From Thiomicrorhabdus sp. zzn3 (GTDB lineage Bacteria; Pseudomonadota; Gammaproteobacteria; Thiomicrospirales; Thiomicrospiraceae), in the NCBI RefSeq assembly GCF_029767755.1, contig NZ_JARUQS010000001.1:1512502-1576501 (forward strand): 64,000 bases of DNA. Direction: 5' to 3'. The number at the start of each line of letters is the position of its first letter. Positions within the stretch are counted from its first letter, which is position 1. The notes below the pieces were generated by a model. The model was given only the letters and a program-made list of their open reading frames with translations, did no database searches and was not told the DNA's origin. The translations under genes were made by a program, and so were the position numbers. Below, piece after piece: positions 56,662 to 64,000 of this stretch.

Positions 56662-58262
56662 ACACGCTCTTTCTGAGCCGCAAACCAATTCAGCACCGTT
56701 TGTTGGTCACTGAATGGATATTTCTGATCACCGATTTGCTGATAGGCCTCATGGCCCTTTCCAGCGACAACAACCAAGTCCTTGGGCTTGGCCTGCTGCA
56801 ACACCCACTCAATCGCCACTTTGCGGTCTTCAATCACCTTTACCTTATGCGGTGCTTTAAAGCCTGCCAGCGTATCGGTAAAAATCTGCTGAGGGTCTTC
56901 GTGTCTAGGATTGTCGCTCGTGAGCACCACCCGGTCAGCCATGGCTTCGGCACTTTGAGCCATAAGCGGACGTTTACCGCGATCCCGGTCGCCACCACAG
57001 CCAAACACGACCCATAGCGCTCCCCCTCCAGGGGAGGCCTGCTCAGTTGAATGAACTTGCGTCTCTACGGTGTGCGTTTTTACCGACTGCAACACCTTAT
57101 ACAGCGCATCGGCCGTATGGGCAAAGTCCACAATCACGGTTGGCTGAGCATGCACCACCTCCATACGGCCATTGACCGCCTTCAGGTTAGGCAAGCTATG
57201 GCAGCAAGCCGCCCAATCAAATCCGCATGCGAGCAAAATGCTACTTGCACACAGGACATTCTCTAAGGAAAATCGGCCCATCAGATAAATTTGGGTATCG
57301 CATTCAGCCTGCGCATAATGCAAAGCCAATCGAATGCCTGACGCAACCAAGTCATATTGGGTACACAGAAGCTCACCTGGCCGGCACTCTATGCCGGCTG
57401 ACGAATGGGTATCTATACCGTACACCAATGCATTTACGGATGTCTTCGCCAACTCACGACCCAGTGCATCGTCACGATTCAGCACCTGAACCCGGCTGCT
57501 GTAATCCGTAAACAGCTTTGCTTTTGCTAGACGATAGTGGGTTTCGCTGGGGTGAAAATCCAAATGATCTCGAGTGACTTGAGTCAAAGCGACGCATTCG
57601 AAGCGCACCTGCTCGATTCGTCCCAACTCTAAGGCATGCGAGGAGACTTCCATCACCACCCAGTTGGCTCCCATGTCAGCGAATTGATGCAGCAAGCGGT
57701 GCACACTGACCACATCGGGCGTCGTATTCGCACTTGGCTCCAAGCCCCCATATTTGTCTGATTGAAGCAGCCCGTTTCCCAAAGTACCTATGAGCGCCGG
57801 CCTTTGCCCCAAGGCCAACAGCAGTTGCGCCACATAATGTGCAGTCGAGGTTTTGCCGTTGGTTCCGGTAATACCGATGACCTTAATCCGCTGACTGGGG
57901 CTGTCGTAAAACCAATCTGCCAGCGAGGCCAATTGAGTGGATAATTCTGAGGTTACATGCAATTCGGGAGGCGATTCGGCAGAAGCCAACCAGGCCTGTT
58001 CGGTTTGAGTTAAAGCACGATCACTGATGACGAGTTTAGCGCCGGCTTGAAGCGCCTGAGGCAAATAATCGAGGCCATGCCCTTGTGCGCCCTGTATCGC
58101 CAAAAAGGCACTCTGCTGCGTCAGCTGCCGGGAATCCAAGGCCAGATCGGATATCCCGTCCTCATCGGACACCTCGCCAGAGATCTCCAGTACTTCACCT
58201 TCCAAAAAGGCAATGATCTGGCAAATGCTCTTTAGCGCGCTTTTCGCATTTAGTTCGGTCAT
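56658..58262 (-). CDS. murE: UDP-N-acetylmuramoyl-L-alanyl-D-glutamate--2,6-diaminopimelate ligase
   Basis: MurE adds meso-diaminopimelate, the third stem residue. The 534-residue protein has DSRQLTQQSAFLAIQGAQGHG, the P-loop GITGTNGKTSTAHYV, NWVVMEVSSHAL, TRDHLDFH, and the DNPR signature in LTSDNPRHEDPQ, which marks diaminopimelate rather than lysine specificity. GKGHEAYQQIG follows. Its start overlaps the ftsI stop by one base (TAATG) and its end overlaps murF. Confidence 0.97.
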   Translation of the reverse strand: MTELNAKSALKSICQIIAFLEGEVLEISGEVSDEDGISDLALDSRQLTQQSAFLAIQGAQGHGLDYLPQALQAGAKLVISDRALTQTEQAWLASAESPPELHVTSELSTQLASLADWFYDSPSQRIKVIGITGTNGKTSTAHYVAQLLLALGQRPALIGTLGNGLLQSDKYGGLEPSANTTPDVVSVHRLLHQFADMGANWVVMEVSSHALELGRIEQVRFECVALTQVTRDHLDFHPSETHYRLAKAKLFTDYSSRVQVLNRDDALGRELAKTSVNALVYGIDTHSSAGIECRPGELLCTQYDLVASGIRLALHYAQAECDTQIYLMGRFSLENVLCASSILLACGFDWAACCHSLPNLKAVNGRMEVVHAQPTVIVDFAHTADALYKVLQSVKTHTVETQVHSTEQASPGGGALWVVFGCGGDRDRGKRPLMAQSAEAMADRVVLTSDNPRHEDPQQIFTDTLAGFKAPHKVKVIEDRKVAIEWVLQQAKPKDLVVVAGKGHEAYQQIGDQKYPFSDQQTVLNWFAAQKERV

Positions 58263-60202
58263 TAACGCTCTTCCATATTCTGATCATGAGGGACATTCCT
58301 CAGACGCAAAGCATGCTGCATGACTTCTTTAAACACCGGCGCGGCCACCGACCCACCGTAATAGACTCCGCGACTGGGTTCGTTAATGGCCACCACCATC
58401 ACCATATCAGGGTCGGAGACCGGGACCACGCCGGCAAACAGCGAAACATATTCATTCTGCTCATACCCGCCCTGCTTGGTTTTGTGCACCGTTCCCGTTT
58501 TGCCGGCCACGCGATAGCCTGGAATCTGCGCTTTAGGCGCCGTCCCGCCCGGTGCGACCACTTTCTCCATCATTCTCAATGTGGCTTCCGTGGCTTGCGC
58601 ACCCACTACCCGGGTTTTCTCAGGCGGTTGATCCAGTTTAAACAGGCTCAGTGGCATCATTTCGCCTTGGTTGGCAAACAATAGATAAGCGTGTGCCAGA
58701 TTCAGCAGATTAATATTAAACCCGTAACCGTAGGACGCGGACACCTGATCCAATGGCTGCCATTGGGCGACGGGTTTTAAATAACCACTCGCCTCCCCTG
58801 GTAGATAGAGTCCGCTGTCACGGCTGAATCCCACCGCTTTCCAAAGCTCCCATTCCTGCTCTGCCGACATCTTCAATGCAATTTTTGACGCACCAACGTT
58901 GCTCGACTTTTGAATCACCTCTTCCGGAGTTAACACGCCATGGTTATGCGTATCGGTAATCCGGTATCCTTGCACGCGGATCGCACCTGGAGACGTATCG
59001 ATCTTTTCATCTAAGGTAATCGCCCCCACATCCAGTGCCTTGGCGACAATAAACGGTTTCACGGTTGAACCCGGCTCGATCAGATCGGTAATGACCCGAT
59101 TGCGGATGGCGCGGCCCTTCAGCTGTGTTCGATCATTCGGGTTATATCCCGGCAGACTCACCATCGCCAGAACCTCACCGGTTTTCGCATCGAGCACTAC
59201 GGCACTTGCGGATTCTGCCTGATGTTCGATCATCACTGATTTGAGTGCGCGGTAAGCAAAAAACTGAATCTGTTTATCAATACTCAGGGTAATATCCGAC
59301 CCCGGCTTGGCGGGTCTGACATCCTTGACAAAATCAATCACCCGTCCGGCCCGGTCTTTAATCACCTGTTTCTGTCCGGCCTTGCCCTTCAGCCAGTCAT
59401 TATAAGCCAACTCCAGTCCCTCTTGCCCCTGATCGTCGATATTGGTAAAACCAATCAGATGGCCAGCAATCTCACCCGCAGGATAGTAGCGTTTATACTC
59501 ATCCTGGATATACACCCCATACAAATCCAACGCTTCTATCTGCTGGGCAACATAAGGCTCCAAGGATCGCTGCAAATAAACAAAACGGCGTTCTGACGCA
59601 CGCTCGATTTTACGTTTAACCTTATCCCGGGAGGTATTCAACAACTTTGCCAGTTTCGCATAAGCCTGCTGAACCCCATTGAGCTGCTCCATATCCACCC
59701 AGATGGATGGCGACTGTGAGTTGACCGTTATGGTTTGCGCACTGCGTCCGTCTTCTCGCTTGGGGTGGAAGCTTAAATCAACTTTTTTAAGGTAAATACC
59801 CGGCAATTCAAGCTCTTCAATCGCCTTAACGACCTGCGGATCAGGCTCCTGGCGGATAAAACTTAAACGTTTATGCTGCTGGGCGTGCGCCAAGGTCATT
59901 AACTCAGTTTCACTGATACCTAGCACCCGAAGAAATTGCGCATAGTTTTGCTGGTAACCGTAAAACACCTTGGCATCAACCCAGACAGAGGCCATGGGGG
60001 TGCTCAAAGCAAGCAGATCGCCGTTGCGGTCATAAATCACCCCCCTAGGAGCCGGAATATCCAGAGTACGTACTTGGCGCTTGCTCCCCTCCTCCTGCAA
60101 AAAAGAGGATTGCAACACCTGAACATAAAAGGCCCTGGACAATACCGCCACAAACCCGACAATAATGAGTGCAAATACGACTCTATCCCGGCGAAATTTC
60201 AT
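58262..60202 (-). CDS. ftsI: Septal peptidoglycan transpeptidase FtsI (PBP3)
   Basis: The 646-residue class B PBP has a short cytoplasmic start, one membrane helix (VVFALIIVGFVAVLSRAFYVQVL), the dimerisation domain with RGVIYDRNGDLLALSTP, and the transpeptidase domain: EPGSTVKPF (SxxK), KSSNVGASK (SxN) and VAGKTGTVHK (KTG). It cross-links septal peptidoglycan together with FtsW. It starts one base into the ftsL stop (TAATG). It is about 55 residues longer than E. coli FtsI, mostly within the N-terminal domain. Confidence 0.97.
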   Translation of the reverse strand: MKFRRDRVVFALIIVGFVAVLSRAFYVQVLQSSFLQEEGSKRQVRTLDIPAPRGVIYDRNGDLLALSTPMASVWVDAKVFYGYQQNYAQFLRVLGISETELMTLAHAQQHKRLSFIRQEPDPQVVKAIEELELPGIYLKKVDLSFHPKREDGRSAQTITVNSQSPSIWVDMEQLNGVQQAYAKLAKLLNTSRDKVKRKIERASERRFVYLQRSLEPYVAQQIEALDLYGVYIQDEYKRYYPAGEIAGHLIGFTNIDDQGQEGLELAYNDWLKGKAGQKQVIKDRAGRVIDFVKDVRPAKPGSDITLSIDKQIQFFAYRALKSVMIEHQAESASAVVLDAKTGEVLAMVSLPGYNPNDRTQLKGRAIRNRVITDLIEPGSTVKPFIVAKALDVGAITLDEKIDTSPGAIRVQGYRITDTHNHGVLTPEEVIQKSSNVGASKIALKMSAEQEWELWKAVGFSRDSGLYLPGEASGYLKPVAQWQPLDQVSASYGYGFNINLLNLAHAYLLFANQGEMMPLSLFKLDQPPEKTRVVGAQATEATLRMMEKVVAPGGTAPKAQIPGYRVAGKTGTVHKTKQGGYEQNEYVSLFAGVVPVSDPDMVMVVAINEPSRGVYYGGSVAAPVFKEVMQHALRLRNVPHDQNMEER

Positions 60203-60546
60203 TAAGGTTCCGCTTGCTCCAATGGTTTTGGAATATACAGAGTTTGTAAATTACCGTTATCCTGACTCATATTCAGTGTCATTTTCAGCTTGCTATGGGC
60301 AATATGCTCAATCCTTGCCGGTGCACTCAGATGGGTTTTTTCGAGCATCAAGCGTCCCCACTCCTCTTTGGCTTTAATCGTCTCTTGCAAAGCCAAATAG
60401 TAGCGTGTTTCGGTATGACGAATCTGGTGCTGAACCTGAATAATGGCCAATAGAGTCAACATCAACATGACCACTAAGACCAAAAGAAAAAACCCACGCC
60501 ACTTAAAGGAGAATAAGTGGGTGGGTCTAGGGAATCTTCTTAACAT
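60202..60546 (-). CDS. ftsL: Cell division protein FtsL
   Basis: A 114-residue bitopic protein: cytoplasmic basic start (MLRRFPRPTHLFSFKWR), membrane helix GFFLLVLVVMLMLTLLAIIQV, then a periplasmic coiled coil (HQIRHTETRYYLALQETIKAKEEWGRLMLEKTHL) with the FtsL-type RIEHIAHSKLKM motif. Its position immediately before ftsI confirms the assignment, as FtsL diverges strongly in sequence. FtsL forms the FtsQLB complex. Confidence 0.93.
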   Translation of the reverse strand: MLRRFPRPTHLFSFKWRGFFLLVLVVMLMLTLLAIIQVQHQIRHTETRYYLALQETIKAKEEWGRLMLEKTHLSAPARIEHIAHSKLKMTLNMSQDNGNLQTLYIPKPLEQAEP

Positions 60547-60570
60547 CAGTGACTACACTGTCATTGACCG

Positions 60571-60603
60571 CCTGTTAAACTCGGACAAGTTTAAACAGGC
60601 CTG
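60571..60603. repeat. Hairpin with CAGGCCTG element between ftsZ and ftsL
   Basis: CCTGTTAAAC, an eight-base loop, and GTTTAAACAGG form an imperfect hairpin (one bulged base) whose right arm runs into the octamer at 60596-60603. It lies just past the ftsZ stop in the minus direction. No T-run follows, so partial termination, RNA processing or a non-transcriptional role are all possible. Confidence 0.6.
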
Positions 60604-60609
60604 GTCAGT

Positions 60610-61845
60610 TTAGTCGGCCTGACGACGCAAAAAAGCCGGGATATCCAAGTAGTTTGAATTCGGCAAACCACCTGTGACTCCGCCGTTTGCAACCATCTTA
60701 GGACGTTCAACCTCAGGCTCTTTTGGCGCCTCTACAGCCGCTTCCATTTTAACCGTGTGTTTCAAGGGCTGAGATTCCGCTACCGGCGTTTTCTGCTCAG
60801 CTTGAACTGTCGTTTCAGCACTCTCTTTGTTCGCTTGAACCGCGGTCAAGTTCGGCTTGACCATTTCCGGTTTTTTCGCCACTTCGCCTGCTTCTTCCAA
60901 CCCGGTCGCCACAACAGTCACACGGATCTCATCCTGCATGGTTTCGTCAATGGACGTCCCGATGATCACTTTCGCATCACTGGCCGCAACCTGATCGATG
61001 ACATCACCAACCTCATTGAATTCACCCAGAGTAAAGTCCAAACCACTGGTAATATTGACCAACAATCCACGGGCACCTGAAACCGAAATATCTTCCAACA
61101 GCGGGTTTGCAATCGCTTTTTCTGCTGCTTTGACTGCACGGTCTTCACCGGTTGCGTGGCCGACCCCCATCATGGCCATGCCGCGCTCAGTCATCACGGT
61201 ACGCAAATCTTCAAAGTCAACGTTGATCATACCTGGACGCGTGACCAGCTCGGAAATCCCCTGAACAGCACCGTGCAGCACTTCATTGGCATAATCGAAG
61301 GCTTTGGCCAATACAAAATCACGCCCCAATACTTTTAATAGTTTGTCATTAGGGACAGTAATCAGAGAATCAACATGCTCAGCCAACGCCTCAATGCCTG
61401 AGTCCGCAATTTTTTGACGACGTTCAAAGCTGAATGGACGGCTGACCACGCCCACTGTCAAAATCCCCATTTCACGCGCGGCTTGCGCCACAATCGGAGC
61501 GGAACCGGTACCGGTACCACCGCCCATCCCTGCGGTAATGAAAACCATGTCAGCATCTCGAAGCTGCTCTTTCACCTGATCGATATCTTCGCGTGCGGCT
61601 TCTGCACCACGTTCTGGATCTGCACCGGCTCCCAACCCTCCGGCACCCAGTTGAATTCGGGTGGAAACGGAAGAGTTTGCCAAAGCTTGCGCATCCGTGT
61701 TAGCACACATAAACTCAACGCCTTCGACATTTGAGCGCACCATATAATCGACAGCGTTACCGCCGCCGCCTCCGAGGCCGATGACTTTAATCACAGGCAT
61801 GCCAGGTGTCCGGACTGGCGTAGTTTCTTTACCAACAAATTTCAT
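60610..61845 (-). CDS. ftsZ: Cell division protein FtsZ
   Basis: The tubulin-like GTPase that forms the division ring. The 411-residue protein has [18 protein letters not shown], the tubulin signature [28 protein letters not shown] and the T7-loop region [11 protein letters not shown], a variable acidic linker (about 320-395), and the conserved C-terminal tail [14 protein letters not shown] that binds FtsA and ZipA. It is intact, so it is presumably the functional gene. Its location is unusual: it lies between rsmH (79 nt) and ftsL, not after ftsA. Confidence 0.98.
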   Translation of the reverse strand: MKFVGKETTPVRTPGMPVIKVIGLGGGGGNAVDYMVRSNVEGVEFMCANTDAQALANSSVSTRIQLGAGGLGAGADPERGAEAAREDIDQVKEQLRDADMVFITAGMGGGTGTGSAPIVAQAAREMGILTVGVVSRPFSFERRQKIADSGIEALAEHVDSLITVPNDKLLKVLGRDFVLAKAFDYANEVLHGAVQGISELVTRPGMINVDFEDLRTVMTERGMAMMGVGHATGEDRAVKAAEKAIANPLLEDISVSGARGLLVNITSGLDFTLGEFNEVGDVIDQVAASDAKVIIGTSIDETMQDEIRVTVVATGLEEAGEVAKKPEMVKPNLTAVQANKESAETTVQAEQKTPVAESQPLKHTVKMEAAVEAPKEPEVERPKMVANGGVTGGLPNSNYLDIPAFLRRQAD

Positions 61846-61924
61846 GACGACGATTCCCCTTAATCAGCATGATAAGTACAACTCGTTTCTTGCACCGAAT
61901 AAACGACACAAACCTTTTAAATTC

Positions 61925-62860
61925 TTATTTCAATCGCTCGGCAATCCGCAAGACCGCGCTGCGCGAGCGACTGTTTAACCGACACTCCTCCTCCGTTGGA
62001 AAGATCGGCTTACCAATTTTTTTCAAAACCGGTTCAATTACCTCCAACTGTATCGGTGAATCCGGAAACAGGTCGCGAATCGTCGACTGATCCCGGATAA
62101 ATTGTTTGACGATGCGATCCTCCAACGAGTGAAAGCTGATCACCGCCAAACGTCCTTCCGGCGCCAGAATTTCCACGGCGGCCTGAAGCACATTCTTCAA
62201 TACATCCAGCTCGCGATTCACCGCAATTCGAATCGCCTGAAACGTTCGCGTAGCCGGGTGTTTATTTTTTTCGGTTTTGGGAGCGACCTTTTTGACCACC
62301 TCTGCCAGGTCCAAAGTAGTGTGTAGCTGATCTTTTTCACTGGCCTCTTTAATGACTCGGGCAATACGTCCGGCGAATCGCTCTTCACCATACTGTTTCA
62401 ACACCTTGGCGAGGGTTTTCTCATCCACCTGTTTCAACCACTCTTTGGCGCTTACCCCCTCTTCGGGGTTCATGCGCATATCCAATGGTCCCGAGCGCAT
62501 AAAACTGAATCCGCGTTCCGCCTCATCCAATTGCGGAGAGGAGACGCCCAAATCGAGCAACAGGCCGTCAACCTTTCCAAGCAGGCCGCGCGCTTCGCAG
62601 TATTCCTGAACTTTTTCGAAGCTGCCGTGCTGAATTTCAAATCTCGGATCGTCAAAATGCGTTTTAGCGTACTCCACTGCCTGCGGATCTTGATCAATTC
62701 CGATCAAACGTCCTTGAGGGCCAAGCTTTTGCAAAATAACGCGACTGTGTCCGCCTCGTCCGAAAGTGCCATCTATATAAATGCCATCCGGCTTAATGTT
62801 GAGCGCCTCAATCGATTCATTGAGCAACACCGAATAGTGAATCGACTGACTCTCTTCCAT
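61925..62860 (-). CDS. rsmH: 16S rRNA (cytosine-1402-N4)-methyltransferase
   Basis: The 311-residue methyltransferase (formerly MraW) modifies C1402 in the ribosomal decoding centre. It starts [20 protein letters not shown], with the SAM-binding [13 protein letters not shown] and [13 protein letters not shown], then [22 protein letters not shown], and the C-terminal [19 protein letters not shown]. It is second in the cluster, 19 nt after mraZ, as in nearly all bacteria. Confidence 0.97.
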   Translation of the reverse strand: MEESQSIHYSVLLNESIEALNIKPDGIYIDGTFGRGGHSRVILQKLGPQGRLIGIDQDPQAVEYAKTHFDDPRFEIQHGSFEKVQEYCEARGLLGKVDGLLLDLGVSSPQLDEAERGFSFMRSGPLDMRMNPEEGVSAKEWLKQVDEKTLAKVLKQYGEERFAGRIARVIKEASEKDQLHTTLDLAEVVKKVAPKTEKNKHPATRTFQAIRIAVNRELDVLKNVLQAAVEILAPEGRLAVISFHSLEDRIVKQFIRDQSTIRDLFPDSPIQLEVIEPVLKKIGKPIFPTEEECRLNSRSRSAVLRIAERLK

Positions 62861-62879
62861 AAGCTATCCGTTTTCCAGA

Positions 62880-63338
62880 TTACAAACTCAAATTCGCCAG
62901 TGACTCGGACACTTCGCCTGACAGTGCGCTATCCAACATCTCTGGTCGACTGGCATCCCAGGCCTCCTGCGACCAGAGTTCAAACTTATTCCCCTGCCCG
63001 AGTAAAATTGCCGACTTCTCTAACTGGGCATGCTCTCGCAGCAGGCTTGGCAGCAAAACTCGACCCTGCGCATCCATCTCCATCTCAGAAGCGTGCCCCA
63101 ACAGCAAACGCTGATAAAGTCGTGCCTGAGGATCGACATTGGGGAGTGACATCAATTTACGCTCAATCACTTCCCACTCATCCAGGGTATAAATCAACAA
63201 ACAGGGGCTATGCAGATCAATGGTGGCAACCAGTTGATTGTCGCTGGCTTCTGAAATCGACTCACGATAACGCTTAGGGACCGCCAAACGCCCCTTAGCG
63301 TCAATATTGATTGAGTTGATTCCACGAAAGAACAGCAT
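62880..63338 (-). CDS. mraZ: Transcriptional regulator MraZ
   Basis: From the ATG at 63338 the protein is 152 residues, as in E. coli, and starts MLFFRGINSINIDAKGRLAVPKRYR with the first AbrB-like DxKGRxxxPxxxR motif. The second copy is EMDAQGRVLLPSLLREHA. MraZ forms rings and represses the dcw operon by binding repeated GTGG boxes upstream of its own gene; four such boxes are present here. A longer reading from 63371 would run through those boxes and is rejected. Confidence 0.96.
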   Translation of the reverse strand: MLFFRGINSINIDAKGRLAVPKRYRESISEASDNQLVATIDLHSPCLLIYTLDEWEVIERKLMSLPNVDPQARLYQRLLLGHASEMEMDAQGRVLLPSLLREHAQLEKSAILLGQGNKFELWSQEAWDASRPEMLDSALSGEVSESLANLSL

Positions 63339-63345
63339 TTTAAAA

Positions 63346-63381
63346 ACCCACTTTTCACCACCTTTCCCCACTTAACGCCAC
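63346..63381 (-). promoter_or_regulatory. MraZ operator: four GTGG boxes at 10-bp spacing
   Basis: On the minus strand GTGGCG, GTGGGG, GTGGTG and GTGGGT each start exactly 10 bp after the previous one (63381, 63371, 63361, 63351), with four-base A/T-rich spacers. The array starts 2 bp inside the -10 element and ends 8 bp before the mraZ ATG. Direct GTGG repeats at one helical turn match the known MraZ binding mode. Confidence 0.9.
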
Positions 63382-63408
63382 TATATTGATCTTGCTCACC
63401 ACTGTCAA
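63380..63408 (-). promoter_or_regulatory. Sigma-70 promoter of the mraZ/dcw operon
   Basis: Minus-strand TTGACA (63408-63403), a 17-bp spacer, and TATAGT (63385-63380). The -35 is perfect and the -10 differs from TATAAT by one base. It reads into the MraZ boxes. Confidence 0.85.
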
Positions 63409-63420
63409 CCCCTTGCAAGC

Positions 63421-63825
63421 GTAGCTTTTAAGAAATTTCCATTACAGGACAACAACTTAGCGACACACCCAGATAACCAAATACGCATATTAGCAACTGG
63501 TAATAACACCTATATTTCAACTGGTTACAACACTAAAACAAAGTTATTTTTTAACTAAATGCCACAAGAACTTGTATAAAAAACAAAAGAAAAGCACAAA
63601 ACCAGAAGAAAGAATGCAGTACCACATATAGTGTAATTAAAAAAATAAAGCACAATATAGATGCAAAAAAATGCGGAGAAACACTTATCAAACGAAAATG
63701 TGGGGCAAAATCCCTAAAATTTTAAAAAAATGAATTTTTGAGCAACATTTTGGCAAAAAAGAAAAAAACACTCAGGGAAATTTAAAATAAAAACGAAGAG
63801 AAAAAGTCGGGAGAAAAAAGCAAAA
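63421..63825. other. A-rich spacer of about 400 bp with no recognisable gene
   Basis: On the plus strand this stretch is strongly purine- and A-rich, with runs such as AAAAAAATGAATTTTTGAG and AAAAACGAAGAGAAAAAG, and no coding frame of credible length or composition. It lies downstream of rnpB and upstream of the mraZ promoter. No tRNA or clear hairpin was found. Nothing can be assigned. Confidence 0.6.
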
Positions 63826-64000
63826 GCGGATCTATAAGCCGGGTTCTGTACTTCCTGAAGTTCAGAAAGTGACAATCATTCATCTGGGAAAAGCATCACT
63901 GCCCTCCTCAAGCGATCTACCCGAAAACCTGCGCGAGCCACGCAGCGCACTGGCGAACCAGCGACCTGTTTTCCTATTTGATCTTGCACCGGATGGGGTT
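63826..64000 (-). ncRNA. rnpB: RNase P RNA, bacterial type A, 3' part (runs off the window)
   Basis: The minus strand carries the conserved 3' portion of RNase P RNA: GGGTAGATCGCTTGAG, then GATGAATGATTGTC, and ACAGAACCCGGCTTATAG near the 3' end, matching the E. coli molecule block by block. The plus-strand edge (GGATGGGGTT) corresponds to the AACCC-CATCCGGTGCAAG segment upstream. RNase P RNA cleaves 5' leaders from tRNA precursors. The exact 3' end is approximate. rnpB next to mraZ is a known arrangement in gammaproteobacteria such as pseudomonads. Confidence 0.95.

Noticed and set aside
62531-63277. A 248-codon plus-strand open frame
   Set aside because: It is antisense to both rsmH and mraZ, which are certain. 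No domain or start signal was seen.
1-64000. CRISPR arrays, toxin-antitoxin pairs, restriction systems or defence islands
   Set aside because: No regularly spaced direct repeats and no recognisable proteins of these systems were found.
1-64000. tRNA or rRNA genes
   Set aside because: No T-loop GTTCGA-type sequence in a cloverleaf context and no rRNA conserved blocks were seen; rnpB is the only stable RNA gene found.

Overview
The window is ordinary chromosomal DNA from a gammaproteobacterium. It carries a soxXYZA thiosulfate-oxidation operon, a tusA-dsrE2 sulfur-carrier pair, an intact LPS/peptidoglycan/division gene set (lpxC, dcw genes, m-DAP-type murE), znu and suf systems, and rnpB directly upstream of mraZ. 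This combination points to a sulfur-oxidising chemolithotroph of the Thiomicrospira/Hydrogenovibrio/Thiomicrorhabdus type. That assignment is an inference from gene content and protein character, not from a database match.

Layout. 1-5.3 kb (minus): tusA-dsrE2, galU, pgi, a catalytically degenerate UDP-glucose dehydrogenase homologue, and the 5' part of pssA. 5.4-9.4 kb (plus): a BepA-like M48 protease with a C9 tract near its start, then soxX-Y-Z-A closed by a strong terminator. 9.6-14.5 kb: terB-like gene and ilvD (minus), argA and rnt (plus), grxD (minus). 14.6-24 kb: an N-acetylglutaminylglutamine-type amidotransferase, an overlapping hydrolase/GGDEF-EAL/coaE unit, a Nudix-ThiE fusion, hisC and argJ. 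24-28.6 kb: secA, dciA, lpxC. 28.8-33.2 kb: ftsA, ftsQ, ddlB, murC. 33.3-50.2 kb: a block of non-division genes (unknown small gene, sufSDCB, P-loop protein, znuA/znuCB, zinc-binding-domain chemoreceptor, folA-thyA-lgt, second chemoreceptor, SDR). 50.2-63.4 kb: murG, ftsW, murD, mraY, murF, murE, ftsI, ftsL, ftsZ, rsmH, mraZ. 63.4-64 kb: a 400-bp A-rich spacer and the 3' part of rnpB.

How it fits together. The dcw (division and cell wall) cluster runs on the minus strand from mraZ towards lpxC and secA. It departs from the usual order in two ways: about 17 kb of unrelated genes sit between murG and murC, and ftsZ is between rsmH and ftsL instead of between ftsA and lpxC. mraZ has a clear promoter (TTGACA, 17 bp, TATAGT) followed by four GTGG boxes at exact 10-bp spacing, the expected MraZ autoregulatory operator. 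Metal and Fe-S homeostasis genes (znu, suf, a zinc-type chemoreceptor) cluster in the inserted block.

The most unusual sequence-level signal is the palindromic octamer CAGGCCTG. I count 25 exact copies by eye in 64 kb, where about one is expected by chance. It occurs in genes and, more densely, between genes, where it is often extended by TTCAGTTT-like flanks. One copy is the centre of a 30-bp perfect palindrome, and one forms part of an intrinsic terminator. This resembles a genome-specific highly iterated palindrome or a DNA-uptake-like sequence.
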